Source: Sulfurospirillum_A sp029027265 (GTDB lineage Bacteria; Campylobacterota; Campylobacteria; Campylobacterales; Sulfurospirillaceae). Taken from it: 64,000 nucleotides of DNA. Positions 9,297 to 23,464 of the stretch are shown piece after piece. Location of the stretch: contig CP093061.1 in NCBI GenBank assembly GCA_029027265.1, positions 2,108,001 to 2,172,000 on the forward strand, written 5' to 3'. The notes beneath the pieces were generated by a model. The model made no database searches. It saw only the letters and a list, made by a program, of their open reading frames with translations, and was not told the origin of the DNA. Position numbers and translations under genes: made by a program. The stretch's first letter is position 1, and each line of letters begins with the position of its first letter.

Positions 9297-11150
9297 ATGA
9301 AAAGTATATCTATCAAACAAAGGCTTATTATGCTTGGTATTATTACTATACTAGGTATATTTTCTATCCATTTTTCAGGAAAAATTTTAGGTGACCAAGA
9401 GAAAATACTTCTACAAATACATGAAGAAGTTTTAGAAATCAATGTATATATCTTAACAATAAGAAAACATGAAAAAGACTTTCTATCTAGAAATGATCTA
9501 AAATATGTTCAAAAACTATATGATGAACTAAGTGAGTTAAACAGACATATAAAAAATTTAATCATAAAATCAAAAGAGAATGGATTAAACACAAAAGAGT
9601 TGTCACAAATAATAGGTGTTTTAAGTGAATACAAAACAGTATTTACAAGGCTAGTAGAAGCTAAAAAAACTGTTGGTCTTAGCCCAAAAGAAGGATTCCG
9701 TGGAAAACTAAGAGGTGCAATACAAGAAGCTGAAACATTTTTCAAAAAACATGAAGATTTTAAGGCGAATAGCCTTATCTTAACTCTTAGAAGAAATGAA
9801 AAAGACTTTTTAATGAGAAAACTACCAAAGTATTTAGATAAGCACTCTAAAAACTTTGAAAAAACATTAACTTACATAAACTCTACGCAAAACCTAACGG
9901 AGTCTATACCTCTACTAAATACTTACCAAAAAGATTTTATATCTTTAACAAAAGCTTACAAGATAATGGGACTTGACCATAAAACAGGACTACTGGGAAA
10001 AATGAGAAGTACTGTGCACGAAACTGAAGATCTCATTTCAAAAGCAGCAAAAGATTTAAATATAGAGATAAAAAGCCATCTAACAACTACACTTAACATC
10101 TCTTTAGCACTAAGTGGTTTTATTATACTTACAATTTTAGCATTAACTTCATTTATTATAATGTCAATCCTAAAACCTCTTAAAACATTGACAAACACTA
10201 TAGTATCAAATGAAAATGACTTGACAATAAAATATGAGGTACCATACAATGATGAACTAAGAGAGATAGCAGATGCTCTAAATACTTTCATGGGTAAACT
10301 AAGAAGTGTAGTCGCTGAAACAATATCAACAAGTGACGAAAATGCGGCTGTTGCACACCAACTGTCATCAACATCTCTGAGCATTGGACAACGGGCAGAA
10401 GAAGAGATGGAAATAATTCAAAAAACTACTCATACAGGACAAATGGCAAGAGAAAATATAATAAGTTCAGTAGAACAATCTAAAAAAGCACAAAAAGAGA
10501 TAGAAGAGACAAATAAATCTCTTACTGAAGCAAATCAAGTTTTTGAACTACTTATAGACAAAATAGAAAAAACATCAGAAGTAGAGCATGAACTACAAGC
10601 AAAAATGAACCTCTTAGCCGAAGACGCAGAACAAGTAAAAGATGTATTAACTGTCATAAATGACATAGCTGACCAAACAAATCTACTTGCGTTAAACGCA
10701 GCAATAGAAGCAGCGCGTGCAGGAGAACATGGACGTGGATTTGCAGTGGTTGCCGATGAAGTAAGACAGTTAGCAGAAAGAACGCAAAAATCTCTTGTTG
10801 AGATTAATGCAACAGTAAATGTAATAGTTCAAGCCATAAGTGATTCAGGAACACAAATGGATCAAAATAGTAATATGTTTAGTGAATTAGTAGAACAATC
10901 ACAAACTGTATCACATAAAATTACATCATCAGTTGAGTTAATGGTAAATTCTGTTGATATTGTTGAATCTTCAACAATATCAACAGAAAATTCAGGAAAA
11001 GAGATAAAAAAATCAATGTTAGAATTAGAACATATAAATGAAATTTCAACAACAAATGCAAGAGATTTAGAAGAAATAGCAAGTGCAGCAGATCACTTAC
11101 ATAAAGTTACACAAAAATTAAATGATAAATTACATTATTTTAAAGTTTAA
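9297..11150 (+). CDS. Methyl-accepting chemotaxis protein with HBM-type sensor
   Basis: This is a 617-residue transmembrane chemoreceptor. A first membrane helix (about residues 10-28) precedes a periplasmic all-helical sensor with two repeats of the [R/K]xxEKDFLxR motif (IRKHEKDFLSR and LRRNEKDFLMR), which is the hallmark of helical bimodular (HBM) domains. A second helix (about 265-290), a HAMP linker and a cytoplasmic signalling domain follow, with the CheA/CheW-binding hairpin tip DQTNLLALNAAIEAARAGEHGRGFAVVADEVRQLAERT. The RBS AAAGGAG sits just before the ATG. The ligand is unknown; HBM domains elsewhere bind small organic acids. No neighbouring che genes are in the window. Confidence 0.9.
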   Translation: MKSISIKQRLIMLGIITILGIFSIHFSGKILGDQEKILLQIHEEVLEINVYILTIRKHEKDFLSRNDLKYVQKLYDELSELNRHIKNLIIKSKENGLNTKELSQIIGVLSEYKTVFTRLVEAKKTVGLSPKEGFRGKLRGAIQEAETFFKKHEDFKANSLILTLRRNEKDFLMRKLPKYLDKHSKNFEKTLTYINSTQNLTESIPLLNTYQKDFISLTKAYKIMGLDHKTGLLGKMRSTVHETEDLISKAAKDLNIEIKSHLTTTLNISLALSGFIILTILALTSFIIMSILKPLKTLTNTIVSNENDLTIKYEVPYNDELREIADALNTFMGKLRSVVAETISTSDENAAVAHQLSSTSLSIGQRAEEEMEIIQKTTHTGQMARENIISSVEQSKKAQKEIEETNKSLTEANQVFELLIDKIEKTSEVEHELQAKMNLLAEDAEQVKDVLTVINDIADQTNLLALNAAIEAARAGEHGRGFAVVADEVRQLAERTQKSLVEINATVNVIVQAISDSGTQMDQNSNMFSELVEQSQTVSHKITSSVELMVNSVDIVESSTISTENSGKEIKKSMLELEHINEISTTNARDLEEIASAADHLHKVTQKLNDKLHYFKV

Positions 11151-11167
11151 AAGAATTTAAAAACAAA

Positions 11168-11244
11168 TGGTGCGCCCGACAGGAGTCGAACCTGTGACCT
11201 TCGGTACCGCAAACCGATGCTCTATCCAGCTGAGCTACGGGCGC
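11168..11244 (-). tRNA. tRNA-Arg (anticodon GCG)
   Basis: Read on the minus strand, the 77-base gene folds as a cloverleaf. The acceptor GCGCCCG pairs with CGGGCGC, the D-arm reads GCTCAGCTGGATAGAGC, and the anticodon stem TCGGT/ACCGA closes the loop TTGCGGT. The T-arm has GTTCGA, and CCA is encoded at the 3' end (11168-11170). Anticodon GCG reads CGC/CGU arginine codons. Confidence 0.95.
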
Positions 11245-11686
11245 ACATTTAATTAAGAGTGAGATTATACCCAAATTTATATAAAAATCAAAGTTTTTTA
11301 GTATAAATATCACGGATGATTCATTCTAACAAACAACATAATTTTTTGCTATTCCCACCAATCATAGGAATAGCTTGAGGAAAAGTGATGTAGTTTGTTT
11401 TTCTTAATACGTTCATAGCTATGTTTCTAATAATAGAAAAATTAGTTGGAGCGTTACCAGTACGTATTAAAGAGGCATCTTCACCAAAGGTTACATCTTT
11501 TATGTAATGCATACTCTCAACACCCCAGTGAGCTCTAATACCATAGTTATACTTTTTTGCTGACATTTTTTTACTTGAAATATAAAAAGATGTTTCTTGA
11601 GAAAATTTATCACTATTTTTTCAATAAGTTGAACGAGTTACTTTGACAATTTCTTCTATACCATTAAACTTATTTTTATTAATATT

Positions 11687-12585
11687 AGACTTCTTTCAAA
11701 AGTCACTTAATATCTTTCAATTTCAACTCAAAATTATAAATACCAGCAATTAAGTTAAACCGTAAGCCAAATCTTTTTCTTCTATTACGATAGGTTTCTG
11801 AGATGATACGAAATCGTTTTAGTACACCTATAACATGTTCTACAAATATACGTTTTGATGCAAATATTTTATTATCTTTTTTATCTTCATGACTTAATGG
11901 TTTTAACTTACTTTTTTTCTTTGGAATAAGGGTATTATTGTGTATCTTTTTTATTCCCAAATATCCGGTATCAACATTAACTTGTATATTTGGATTTAGT
12001 GGTAATTTACTTTTTTTATACAACTTAAAATCATGTAGTTTCCCTTCTGAACACGTAGTTGCTAAAATGGTTAACTCTTTTGCATCAACAACTAGTTGTG
12101 TTTTTAGTGTATGTCGTTTCTTTTTCCCTGAATAGTATCTCTGTTGCTTTTTTTTGGACGTTGAATAGGTGATTCAGTTGCATCAACCAAGATAACTTCA
12201 ATCTCCATATCATTCATCAATCTATTCTTTGTTGGAAGTGAAAAAACTTTTGAGTTTATCAATATATCTTCTGCTCTTTTTATCATTTTATAACAGCTTG
12301 ATTCACTGATACTGTAATCTACACTTATATGATAATATGTACGATATTCTCTTAAATATTCAAGCATCATTAAAATCTGATCTGCATAGATTAATTTTAG
12401 GGGACGACCTGATATCTTCTTCCTTTTCTCTTCGAAATCTTTTAAAAGTTTAACCATCAATTCAAAGGTCTCTTTTTTTACACCTGTCAATCGTTTAAAT
12501 TGCTCTGGTTTCTTATTCTCTATTTTTTTATATTTACTCATATTCTTTACTAAGCAATTTTCATTCTTACTTTTGAAAGATGTCT
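11687..12585 (-). mobile_element. Complete IS5-type insertion sequence (899 bp)
   Basis: Terminal inverted repeats are visible: AGACTTCTTTCAAAAGT at 11687-11703 and its inverse at 12569-12585 (AGACATCTTTCAAAAGT, one mismatch). The trinucleotide ATT flanks both ends (11684-11686 and 12586-12588) as a probable target duplication. The element lies inside an ISAs1-type transposase gene. It is related to, but clearly different from, the two 915-bp copies at 43772 and 49035, whose repeats read AGACTTCTTGCAAAACT. Confidence 0.85.
11703..12541 (-). CDS. IS5-family transposase, two frames joined by -1 frameshift
   Basis: The first frame (12104-12541) holds the HTH-like N-terminus (FKRLTGVKKETFELMV, LMMLEYLREYRTYYHISVDY) and the first catalytic Asp in VDATESPIQRPKK. 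The second (to TGA 11703-11705) holds the second Asp (VNVDTGYLGIKKIH) and the final acidic region (FVEHVIGVLKRFRIISETYRNRRKRF). The total span is 839 bases, so a -1 shift gives one protein of about 279 codons. The overlap lies at the A-rich GGAAAAAGAAACG near the end of the first frame. Programmed -1 frameshifting is known for such elements; here it is inferred. Confidence 0.8.
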
Positions 12586-13322
12586 ATTATAAAAATCGTC
12601 ATAGACTTCTATCTCACGTACTTCGAATCTATTACGATTTACTTCTTGCATTTTGTCATAATCTATGCAGTCTGATATGTTTGAGTTAAAAATTATCTGT
12701 TCTAAAAGTTTTTTTGGTTGTCTTTGACTTGTACTACATAGTCATTACCACTATCTTTGATAGCCTTTAATGTTTTACTTTGACAGTGTAATGCATCTAA
12801 TGTAACTATCATATTTTGTAGAGGAAATTCTTCCATCATCTCTTGAACCAATGGAATCTCATTACTTTTTGATGCTGTCTTTCTTGCGATAAGTATCTCT
12901 TTAGAATCACTGGTAAAAAATGAAACAAGATGGGCTAATTTCTTATCTTCTTCTTTTTGTTTAGTCCCTTTTATAGCTTTACCATCTATTGCTATCCATT
13001 GTGATTTACTTCTCTTCATATAAGACTTCATCCATCTCATAAATATCTTTTCAAACGTCTTATGCTCTATCTCCATTAGAACACGCCTTATTGTTGCGTA
13101 AGCAGGTACTTTTTATTTTTCCAGCTCTAGGTATTTAACTATTTGTGTTTTATACCTTTTTGCAAAATCACCTATCGCTCTGTATCCTTGATAGCCACTC
13201 ATTGTAGCCATTATTGTTATCATTAGCACTGTATCTATCTTGTGCTGTTGTGCCTGTCTTCTTCGTTTATCTTTAATTGTTTGCAGCTCTTGGCGTAGTT
13301 TAAATTCTTTCATCCCTTTTTA

Positions 13323-13850
13323 CTAGCCATCTTTTGTTCCTTTGTATAAATCAGATGTACCTACTCTTCCTCTATCTCTATCTTCTTGTCTTTCTATCAT
13401 ATCTTCAAACTCTTTTATAGAAAATTTCAAATCTCTTGCAAAATCATTGCCAATAATATACTCTTCTTTGTTGTTAAAAAGTTTTTTAAAATCATTCTTT
13501 TTTACTTCCATAACAAGTGCTTCTTCTATGGTGTTTGCTTTATTATTTGTCAATCTTCGCAAAGTAAATGTAACTCGAGAAAAAGGGCTATAGAATTGGT
13601 CGGTAGAATCCATAGGTATGTACGTTATTACATGAGTTGCATCTAATTTTCCATCTTTTTCTTTAAAAAAGTAAGATGTTAATTTTGCCTCTTTTTCATC
13701 GAAAGTATTGTACATTTTTGAGGCTAAAAACTCAGTAATATTGTCACTTTTTTTAGGAAGTATCTCTTTATTTATAAATGTTGCGTCCATATTAATAGAA
13801 CATCCTGTAAATAGTACTATAGTAATCAGTATTAGTAAATAGTTTTTCAT
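13323..13850 (-). CDS. Predicted lipoprotein of unknown function
   Basis: The 175-residue protein begins MKNYLLILITIVLFTGCSI, a signal peptide with a lipobox (LFTGC) for lipid attachment at Cys17. The rest has no motif I recognise: mixed beta-like segments (THVITYIPMD, SRVTFTLRRL) and a charged C-terminus (ERQEDRDRGRVGTSDLYKG). It is a single intact cargo-like gene among insertion sequences, so recent acquisition or an island remnant is possible. Confidence 0.6.
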   Translation of the reverse strand: MKNYLLILITIVLFTGCSINMDATFINKEILPKKSDNITEFLASKMYNTFDEKEAKLTSYFFKEKDGKLDATHVITYIPMDSTDQFYSPFSRVTFTLRRLTNNKANTIEEALVMEVKKNDFKKLFNNKEEYIIGNDFARDLKFSIKEFEDMIERQEDRDRGRVGTSDLYKGTKDG

Positions 13851-13882
13851 GATATGCCTTGAAATGTAAGATAAAAAAGTAT

Positions 13883-13909
13883 GGAAGAGATGCTTGGCTT
13901 ATCTCTTCC
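13883..13909 (-). terminator. Strong hairpin with T-run on the minus strand
   Basis: GGAAGAGAT and ATCTCTTCC form a perfect nine-base-pair stem around a nine-base loop. On the minus strand a run of six T follows about four bases after the stem, so it looks like an intrinsic terminator for a minus-strand gene to its right. No such gene remains, since the area up to the IS3-type element at 14076 holds nothing I can identify. Confidence 0.5.
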
Positions 13910-14075
13910 AATATTATTATTTGGAGTTAGACTATGTTAAGTCTGAATATGAATTTCTCGCTTAATTGAATTATACGAAACTAAAGTAAACAGTCGGTTA
14001 ACTTAATTAACAATTTTTATCAAATACTTTACCAAGTTTCCAATCTATATAAACAGAGTCCTTTTTTTCCAAATA

Positions 14076-15409
14076 CTATAATGCCCTAAAAATCAAGACA
14101 ACTCTTAAACAGATTTAATTTCATCCTCATCTGTTACTTTAACCTACATTTTTCAGATATTCAAGATAAACATTCATAGGTTTTTTATAGTTTATACTTG
14201 AATGAAATCTTTTAAAATTGTATTTATGGATGTAGTTTTTTACACCTTCTTTTAACTCCTTTATTGATTGATAATCACTGATATAAATATTGCCATGTTT
14301 TAATGTTCTAAAAAATCTTTCAATTACAATATTATCTATACTTCTACCTTTACCATTCATAGATATTTTAATATCATATTTTTTAAGTAACTTAGTATGT
14401 TCATAACTAGTGTATTGGCTCCCTTGGTCACTATTAAATATTTTAGGTTTAGGATATTTAACCAATGCCTCCCCAAGTACATCAGTTGCAAGTGTTGCAT
14501 CCATAGAGTTAGATATGTTATAGGACAGTATTGCTTTGCTATGCCAGTCTATAACAGCTGTAAAATACATAAAGCTTCCATTAACACGTATATATGTAAT
14601 ATCACCACTCCATACTTCATTTGGTGTGGGTACATATACAGTTTTTCTCTTTCCAAATTTAGTCCAATATTTTTTTAGTAGATACTCATAAATCTTATGC
14701 TCTTGGTTTTTGAGACTTGTGAGTCTTTTTTTGGTTAGATATATTGCTTGGATACCAAGTATTCCCATATATTTTAAGACTCTATGTTTTCCAATATAGT
14801 AGCCATCTTCTTTTAGTTGTTCATATATAAATCTATAACCATACTCTGAGTTATCAGTAGCTATTTCATCTATCTTGTGCAGTAGTTCAATATTCTCCTG
14901 ACTCATTGGTGCTGGTTTGTAGTAGTAATGACTTCTACTGATACCAAATATATTACATTGCTCTGATATTGATAAATATTTATGCTTGGACTAGATCATC
15001 GCTCTTTTATTACATAAGTCCAAGCTCTTTAGCTTTTTTTCAACAAACTCTACTTTTATTGTAGCTTTACCTAGTGCTTTAGCTAAACCATCATTCTCAC
15101 TCTTTAACTCTTCTATCTCATCTAGGTAAGTTTTAGTTACTCCTCCTACATCGAATGCAAGTGATGCATTATTTAGAAACTGTTGTTTCCATTTACTTAA
15201 AGATTGTGATGTGATTTTATATTTAGATGCTATTTGACTTGTTGTTTGTTCTTCTTTTAGCAGCTCTAAAACTATTCTTGTTTTTTGTTCGGCACTATAT
15301 ATTTGTCCTTTTCTTCTACTCATAATTCACCTCCATTATTTATATCATTTTAACTTATTTGAAAATTAATCTTTCTGAATTATTGTCTTTGATTTTAGGG
15401 GCATTATAG
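14076..15409 (-). mobile_element. IS3-family insertion sequence (about 1.33 kb)
   Basis: The two ends form imperfect inverted repeats. The left end reads CTATAATGCCCTAAAAATCA from 14076, and the right end read inward on the minus strand is CTATAATGCCCCTAAAATCA ending at 15409. The canonical IS3 TG...CA ends would be 14082 and 15403. No clear target duplication was seen. The element abuts a decayed IS256-type transposase on its right, into which it may have inserted. Confidence 0.75.
14139..15323 (-). CDS. IS3-family transposase OrfA-OrfB, interrupted by an in-frame TAG
   Basis: OrfA (14991-15323) is an HTH protein (YSAEQKTRIVLELLKEEQTTSQIASKYKI) with a leucine-zipper-like tail. OrfB (stop at 14139) has the rve integrase fold: D in WSGDITYIRV, D in FNSDQGSQYTS and E in NIVIERFFRTLKHG. 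Unusually, both are in the same frame, separated only by TAG at 14991-14993. The reading continues through it as SKHKYLSISEQCNIFGISRS, matching the usual OrfB start. A seven-A run (plus strand T7 near 15042) sits where IS3 elements normally have their -1 slip site. An indel there plus a nonsense change probably inactivated this copy. Confidence 0.8.
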
Positions 15410-16480
15410 ATGTATTAAATGATAGCCGTAATAGAAGAAATAGTGTAAATAAAAAAACTATTAAAGGTACTAATGATGGTACTTTTGAACTTGAAACTCC
15501 AAGAGATAGAAATGGAACATTTAACCTCAGCTAGTAAAAAAACATCAAAAGTAGCGAATAGCGGTTGCTTTAGCAAACTTTCTGTGAAACTACAATATCT
15601 GATGATATAGAAGATAAAATATTATCAATGTATGGCTTAGGAATGAGCTATAAAGACATATCTAGCCATATTGAAGAAATCTACCAAGTATCAATCTCAA
15701 CAGCAACTATAATTGCAGTAACAGATAAAATTATTAACAAAGTAAAAGAGTGGCAAAGCCGTCCACTAGAAAACATCTATCCCTTTGTATGGCTTGATGT
15801 AATACACTATAAAATAAAAGATGGCGATAAATATGTATAAAAAGCAATATATACAATATTAGGTGTTGGTATGGAAGGTAAAAAAGAGATACTAGGACTG
15901 TATCTTAGTGAAAATGAAGGCGCTAACTTCTGGCTAAGTGTTCTAAGTGATTTAAACAACATAGGATTGAAAAAGATATACTAATTGCTTCAGTTGGTGG
16001 TTTAAAGGCTTTCTTGAGGCTATAAAGACTATATTCCCACAAACAAAAGTACAACTATGCATCGTTCATCAAATACGCAATTCACTCAAATATATAGTCT
16101 CTAAAGATCAAAAGAATTTATGAAAGACTTAAAACGTGTATATCAAGCATTAACCAAAGACATAGCAGAAAAGAAACTTCTAAAACTTGATGAAAAATGG
16201 GGTAAAAAATATCCCTTGGTTATAAATTTTTGAATATTAAATGGGAGAATTTATCAATTTATTTCAAATATCCACCAGATATATACAACCAATATTATAG
16301 AATCAGTTCACAGACAATTCAGAAAGCTTACTAAAACTAAAGGCGCATTTCCAAATGAAAATAATTTACTAAACTACTCTATATGGGTATCCAAAATGCT
16401 CAGAAAAATGGAATATGCCTGTTTGGAATTGGAGTCTTATCATTTCACAATTAGCTATATTCTTTGAGGAAAGACTGGAT
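15410..16480 (+). pseudogene. IS256-family (mutator-type) transposase remnant
   Basis: Broken plus-strand pieces follow the IS256 family in order: KKTIKGTNDGTFELETPRDRNGTF (15455-15525), MYGLGMSYKDISSHIEEIYQV, EWQSRPLENIYPFVWLDVIHYK (to 15840, first catalytic Asp in LDVIHYK), YTILGVGMEGKKEILGLYLSENEGANFWLSVL, then TTNIIESVHRQFRKLTKTKGAFPNENN near 16280-16370. Several stops and frameshifts separate the pieces. The N-terminus is missing where the IS3-type element begins. The sequence around 16520-16570 may be the degenerate right end. Confidence 0.8.
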
Positions 16481-16489
16481 GGGGAGCTT

Positions 16490-16796
16490 AAAATTTAAGC
16501 TTAGGTGTGATAGGATTACTCCTATCAGAATTTATGTGACACGGAATTTTAAACGCTCCCGAATTAGGTGGTTCCTATCTATATACTGGCTGATATTCTT
16601 TTCTACAATAATCTATTTGAACCTATATAAGTTTTTTAGTTCCCTCTGCCTCCTCAATAACTTTATCAAAATTGCCAATAAAAGTGATACTACACGAATT
16701 ATAAGTATAATTAATATTCTTTCATGAATATCCTGAACAAATATTTTACTTGATACGAAGTAAATTATAAGTATAATCTATTTTTAAAGGATTAAC
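16490..16796. other. Intergenic stretch with no convincing gene
   Basis: The first part (to about 16570) is probably the end of the IS256-type remnant. On the minus strand a short hydrophobic reading (LLLAILIKLLRRQRELKNLYRF) exists near 16610-16730, but it has no clear start codon or ribosome-binding site. An A-rich AAAGGA at about 16785 is the ribosome-binding site of pheA. Confidence 0.4.
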
Positions 16797-17627
16797 TTGA
16801 ATAATAATATAATAGCCTATCAAGGCGTAGAGGGTGCATACTCTCACCTAGCATGCAAAAAAGCATTCCCTAACTCAATCACTATTGCATGTGATAGTTT
16901 TTGTGATGCGATGAAGCTAGTAGAATCAGGAACAGCCAACTTAGCAATGATTCCAGTAGAAAACTCAACTGCTGGACGTGTAGAAGAAATTTATAGACTT
17001 ATACCAAAACTTGCTTTATATATTGTAGAAGAACATTTTGAACTAGTTAATCACTGCTTACTTGGTATTAAAGGCTCATCTAAAGAGAATATCAAATATG
17101 TATCTTCACACCCTCAAGCTTTAGCACAATGTCATACAAATCTAAAAAATCTAAAAATAAAAGCATTAGCAAAATTAGATACAGCTGGTTCTGCAAAAGA
17201 AATTAGCGAAAAAAATAACCCGTTATATGGGGCAATAGCCTCTAGCTTAGCAGCAAAACTATATAATTTAAAAATTTTAGATGATAAATTTGAAGATTTA
17301 ATTGGTAATGTTACAAGATTTATAATTTTATCAAAAAATATGATTACACCTAAATATCAAAAAAATAAAGAATATATTACATCACTTATTTTTCAAGTAA
17401 GAGATATTCCAGCTGCCCTATATAAAGCATTAGGTGGTTTTGCAACAAATGGGATAAACCTTATAAAACTAGAAAGTTATTCAGTCCCCGGCTCACTTCA
17501 AGCAAGTCAATTTCATATAGATATAAACGCACATCCAGATGAAAAAAATTTAAAATTAGCTATAAAAGAATTAATATTTTTTGCAAAAGAGATAAAATAC
17601 TTAGGAATATACAAGAAAAAAGAATAG
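16797..17627 (+). CDS. pheA: Prephenate dehydratase
   Basis: The enzyme converts prephenate to phenylpyruvate in phenylalanine synthesis. The 276-residue protein carries the PDT domain (IAYQGVEGAYSHLACKKAFP, IPVENSTAGRVEEIYRL, and the catalytic-site DLIGNVTRFIIL segment with its conserved TRF) and a C-terminal ACT domain (PAALYKALGGFATNGINLIKLES, the phenylalanine effector site). There is no chorismate mutase domain in front, so it is a monofunctional form. The start is TTG, with AAAGGA upstream. The last about 36 bases are repeated at 23254 as part of the duplicated rRNA unit. Confidence 0.9.
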   Translation: MNNNIIAYQGVEGAYSHLACKKAFPNSITIACDSFCDAMKLVESGTANLAMIPVENSTAGRVEEIYRLIPKLALYIVEEHFELVNHCLLGIKGSSKENIKYVSSHPQALAQCHTNLKNLKIKALAKLDTAGSAKEISEKNNPLYGAIASSLAAKLYNLKILDDKFEDLIGNVTRFIILSKNMITPKYQKNKEYITSLIFQVRDIPAALYKALGGFATNGINLIKLESYSVPGSLQASQFHIDINAHPDEKNLKLAIKELIFFAKEIKYLGIYKKKE

Positions 17628-17684
17628 AAATATAGATTATAAGATAGAAATAATTATAGAGGGAAAAGTAAAATAATAACGCGG

Positions 17685-17801
17685 AACCGGCAGCGACCTA
17701 CGTTTCCACCCCAGTAAGGGAAAGTATCATCGGCGATGAAGAGCTTAGCTTCTTGGTTCGAAATGGGTCAAGGCGTTTCCTCTTCTCTATAGCCACCGGA
17801 A
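17685..17801 (-). rRNA. rrf: 5S ribosomal RNA (copy A)
   Basis: The minus-strand sequence starts around CCGGTGGC and ends around GCTGCCGG, which pair as helix I. It contains the conserved internal segments CATTTCGAACC and the TACTGGGGTGG-like 3' region. Ends are estimated from the terminal helix and could be off by several bases. Confidence 0.88.
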
Positions 17802-17949
17802 AGCGTTAAGTAAATACACTAATATGTGCTTACTTCACGCTTTTGGCGTTAAAGAATTATAAGTTAATTGTCAAGTAAAGTTACTAACATTTACTCGTTA
17901 AGCATATGCTTAACAAGGAAGTGATGTTTATTAGAAATCTAAAATAAAT

Positions 17950-20867
<2,918 letters not shown>

Positions 20868-21123
20868 GGTGTTAACACTATAAATAGCATTAACCATATT
20901 TTTGTATTCTAATTTGCATCACTTCCTTGTTAAACATATATTCCTATTGCTAGGTTTACATATCAACAAAGTTGTAAAATTGTTTTCACTTTTTTTTGAC
21001 AATTAACAATTATAATTTAATGAACATTTAACTAAAATTAGCTAAATAATGTTTTAGACTTAAAAAGTCTAACTCAAACACTATAAATAGCGATTGAGTT
21101 AAACTTCAGTTATATAAAAAAGA

Positions 21124-21199
21124 TGGTGGAGAGTAGCGGGATCGAACCGCTGACCTCCTGCGTGCAAGGCAGGCGCTCTCCCAGCTGAGCTAACCCCCC
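21124..21199 (-). tRNA. tRNA-Ala (anticodon TGC), copy A
   Basis: This is a 76-base cloverleaf on the minus strand. The acceptor GGGGGGT pairs with ACTCTCC (two G-T pairs), the anticodon loop CTTGCAC is closed by CCTGC/GCAGG, and CCA is encoded. It sits in the 16S-23S spacer. No tRNA-Ile gene accompanies it in the spacer. Confidence 0.95.
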
Positions 21200-21354
21200 A
21201 TCAATGGGAATCAAAGCTTTACTTTTAAAAAAGTCAACTATTGACACCTTTTATATATTATGTTAATCAAACTCTCAAAACTAAATAAGCAACTTACAAG
21301 TCAAGAAATAACTGCTAGGTAAGCGTTGTGAGACGCTTACCCCATTTACTCTAG

Positions 21355-22861
<1,507 letters not shown>

Positions 22862-23093
22862 AAAATTCGATTTCCTGCTAACTGACCAAAGGCCAACTAA
22901 CTCTCCATCTAACACTATGAAGTGCTGATTATTAATAACTATTTTAGAGATAGTTAATCTCATTTTTAGTTATCTCTGACTTGTAAAGTCGCTTATTTAG
23001 ATTTCAAAGTTTGTTTAACATTTATATTTTTAATGAACACGAACCCCCTATTACTAGGAGCCTCTTACACTCGTTCTCTCAAACGAGGACGAA

Positions 23094-23099
23094 ATTATA
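23094..23099 (-). promoter_or_regulatory. Probable -10 element of rRNA operon A
   Basis: On the minus strand, TTGTATATAATTTCG holds a perfect TATAAT about 230 bases before 16S, preceded by a TG-like extension and no clear -35, as is usual in Campylobacterota. A CTCGTT...AACGAG hairpin follows just downstream. The same sequence occurs in unit B at 28767-28772. Confidence 0.5.
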
Positions 23100-23144
23100 T
23101 ACAAGATTTGCTTAATTTACGCTTAGGTTTGGTGGGATTTCAAA

Positions 23145-23253
23145 AGAATTTATAAAATAATCATTTTTTACATATATTCTATTTTTGTAATAAGTATATA
23201 GCTTTAAATATTAGTAATTATTCGTATAAAAAATAATTTTTTACACTTATTTT
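23145..23253. other. Unique AT-rich linker between the two rRNA units
   Basis: This is the only part of the tandem array present once. It consists mainly of A/T runs, with no gene, tRNA or clear hairpin. It may add upstream (UP-element-like) promoter sequence for operon A, which operon B lacks because the pseudopilin gene starts at that boundary. Confidence 0.5.
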
Positions 23254-23347
23254 GATAAAATACTTAGGAATATACAAGAAAAAAGAATAGAAATATAGAT
23301 TATAAGATAGAAATAATTATAGAGGGAAAAGTAAAAGAATAACGCGG

Positions 23348-23464
23348 AACCGGCAGCGACCTACGTTTCCACCCCAGTAAGGGAAAGTATCATCGGCGAT
23401 GAAGAGCTTAGCTTCTTGGTTCGAAATGGGTCAAGGCGTTTCCTCTTCTCTATAGCCACCGGAA
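23348..23464 (-). rRNA. rrf: 5S ribosomal RNA (copy B)
   Basis: It matches copy A by eye across the gene. The bases between 5S and 23S (about 23475-23590) differ from copy A, which shows that the two units have diverged there or have recombined with other operons. Confidence 0.88.

Larger units (their letters stand above)
11321..13313 (-). pseudogene. ISAs1-family transposase, split by an inserted IS5-type element
   Basis: Three minus-strand blocks make up one ISAs1-type DDE transposase. 13113-13313 is the N-terminal associated domain (GYQGYRAIGDFAKRY). 12586-13076 carries the catalytic core, with IDGKAIKGTKQ, KSNEIPLVQEMM, TLDALHCQ and VVQVKDNQKNF. 11321-11686 carries the C-terminal RAHWGVESMHYIKDVTFGEDAS and IRNIAMNVLR. 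Removing the IS5-type element (11687-12585) and one copy of its ATT target repeat joins the core and C-terminal blocks in frame. Further in-frame stops and a shift near 13080-13113 show that the gene was already dead or decayed afterwards. The ends of the ISAs1 element were not found. Confidence 0.8.

Noticed and set aside
15410..15627. A separate small gene before the IS256-like fragment
   Set aside because: The reading (KKTIKGTNDGTFELETPRDRNGTF) is a piece of the IS256 transposase itself, out of frame with the next piece.
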